Positions 62,775-64,000 of a stretch of 64,000 bases of DNA are shown piece by piece; the first letter of the stretch is position 1; each line of letters begins with the position of its first letter. Source of the DNA: Rhizomys pruinosus (taxonomy: Eukaryota > Chordata > Mammalia > Rodentia > Spalacidae); assembly GCA_009823505.1 (NCBI GenBank), contig VZQC01010577.1:159985-223984 (forward strand), in the 5' to 3' direction. The notes below the pieces were generated by a model that was not told the origin of the DNA, made no database searches, and saw only the letters and a program-made list of their open reading frames with translations. A program made the position numbers and the translations under genes.

Positions 62775-64000
62775 GTTGGACCAAACTGACATACAGATTC
62801 AATGCAATCCCAATCAAAATCCCCATGAGCTTCTTCACAGACTTAGAAAAAAATCCTTAAATTCATATGGAAAAACAAAAGACCCCAAATAGCTAAAGCA
62901 ACTCTGAGTGAAAAATGCAATATAGGGGGGATTGCTCTACCAGACTTCAAGCTGTATTACAGGGCCATAGTCATAAAGACAGCCTACTACTGGCACAAAA
63001 ACAGACCTGTTGACCAATGGAACAAAATTGAAGATCTAAACTTGAGCTCATACAATTTCAGCCATCTCATATTTGACAAAGGGGCAAAAAACCCTCAATG
63101 GAGGAAGGATAGCATCTTCAGCAAATGGTGCTGGCAAAACTGGATCACCATTTGTAGAAGAACAAAATTAAACCCCTACCTCTCAGCCTGTAGAAAAATA
63201 AAAAAAACTCCAAGTGGATCAAAGATCTCAACATGAAACCTGAAACCCTAAAGGTGATAGAAGAAAAAGTTGGCAACAACCTACAAGACATAGGCGTAGG
63301 AAAAATATTTTCTAAATCAGACAGCAGCTGCACAGGAAATAAGGTTAACAGTGGACAAATGGGAACTTCAAACTCAAAAATTTCTGTACAGTGAAAGAAA
63401 CAATCAAGGAAGTGAAGAGAAAATCTACAGAATGGGAGGAAACCTTCATCACTGATCACTGATACATCAGACAGAGCATTAAAGTCAAGAATATATAGAC
63501 TACTCAAAAAACAAAGAAGTAAGAAATAAATGATCTACTCAAAAGATGGAGTAAAGAGCTGAACAGAGACTTTACCAGTGAGGAATTAAAGATGGCTGAG
63601 AAACATCTTAAAAACTGTTCAACATCATTAATAATTAATGAAATTAAAATCAATCTTAGATATCATCTCACTCTGATACGACTGGCTAAGATCAAGAATA
63701 CAAAAGACACCAAATGCTGGAGAGGTTGTGGGGAAAGGGGAACACTCATCCATGCTGGTGGGAATGTAAACTTGTACAACCACTATGGAAAACAGTGTGG
63801 AGAACTCTTAAAAGACTCAAAATGAGCCTACCACCTGAACCAACCATACCATTCCTGGGTATATACCCACAAGACTTATCTTACTGCAGAGATACATGCA
63901 CATCTATGTTTATTGCAGCTTTCTTCACAATAGCGAAGAGCTGGAACCAACCCAAATGCCCCTCAACAGATGAGTGGATGACAAAAATGTGGTACATATA
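62775..64000 (+). mobile_element. L1, 5'-truncated, running off the window
   Basis: It starts near AAACTGACATACAGATTCAA, then ATGCAATCCCAATCAAAATC, and reads L1 ORF2 to the right edge (ATGTGGTACATA). The 3' UTR and right TSD lie outside the window. Confidence 0.9.
62790..64000 (+). pseudogene. L1 ORF2 C-terminal half, disrupted and partial
   Basis: Translation gives ORF2p C-terminal pieces in different frames: [22 protein letters not shown] style text at 63.1 kb and MAEKHLKNCSTSLIINE at 63592-63825, parallel to the minus-strand copy at 13.6-14.2 kb. Stops and frameshifts separate the pieces (for example near 63.24 and 63.45 kb). The RT core and endonuclease are missing on the left. Not functional. 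Confidence 0.88.

Overview
The window looks like intergenic or intronic nuclear DNA of a muroid rodent. I found no protein-coding gene, exon chain, rRNA or structural tRNA gene that I can support. The organism call rests on the repeat spectrum: many 7SL-derived B1, tRNA-derived B2, B3 and B4/ID SINEs, rodent-type L1 3' ends, and ERVL/MaLR LTRs. These lie over older mammal-wide MIR, L2, L1M and MLT1-type remnants. The 3' half of the B2 copies and the L1 3' tails do not read like the mouse or rat versions I know, so I would not name mouse or rat.

Layout. 1-3.7 kb: old B1 copies, a CT tract, a purine-rich stretch with five GATAAG motifs, MIR and L2 remnants, a TA tract and a 507-bp CAGCAT/CAGCAC array. 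3.9-9.5 kb: minus-strand L1 3' ends interrupted by a 638-bp LTR-like insert (4395-5032) and two ERVL/MaLR LTRs (6382-7321). 9.5-12.7 kb: L2, L1 pieces, an old L1M and two more LTRs. 12.7-18 kb: a clean 1.9-kb L1 insertion (13124-15058) between B2 copies, then a 30-bp minisatellite (17401-17550). 18-28 kb: MIR and L2 split by B3 SINEs, a 3-copy B2 cluster (24.2-25.2 kb), and one fairly GC-rich non-repeat stretch (26.0-27.2 kb). 28.2-31.1 kb: an old L1 3' UTR hosting an LTR and a nested 1.9-kb L1. 31.8-40 kb: old LTRs, two further L1 3' UTRs and several young B2 copies. 41-49.3 kb: B1, B4, L1 ends and two retroposons with exact or near-exact target-site duplications. 49.3-64 kb: scattered SINEs, L2, LTR fragments, a probable twin-primed L1, and an L1 ORF2 remnant running off the right edge.

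Nothing here acts as a pathway or operon. The useful biology is the insertion history. About twenty SINE/LINE insertions keep readable target-site duplications (TSDs), which give the order of nesting. Several retroposons share the same ~100-120 bp L1-type 3' tail but carry different upstream bodies. One of these bodies resembles an ERVL LTR present elsewhere in the window. All family names come from memory of consensus sequences; no database search was possible.
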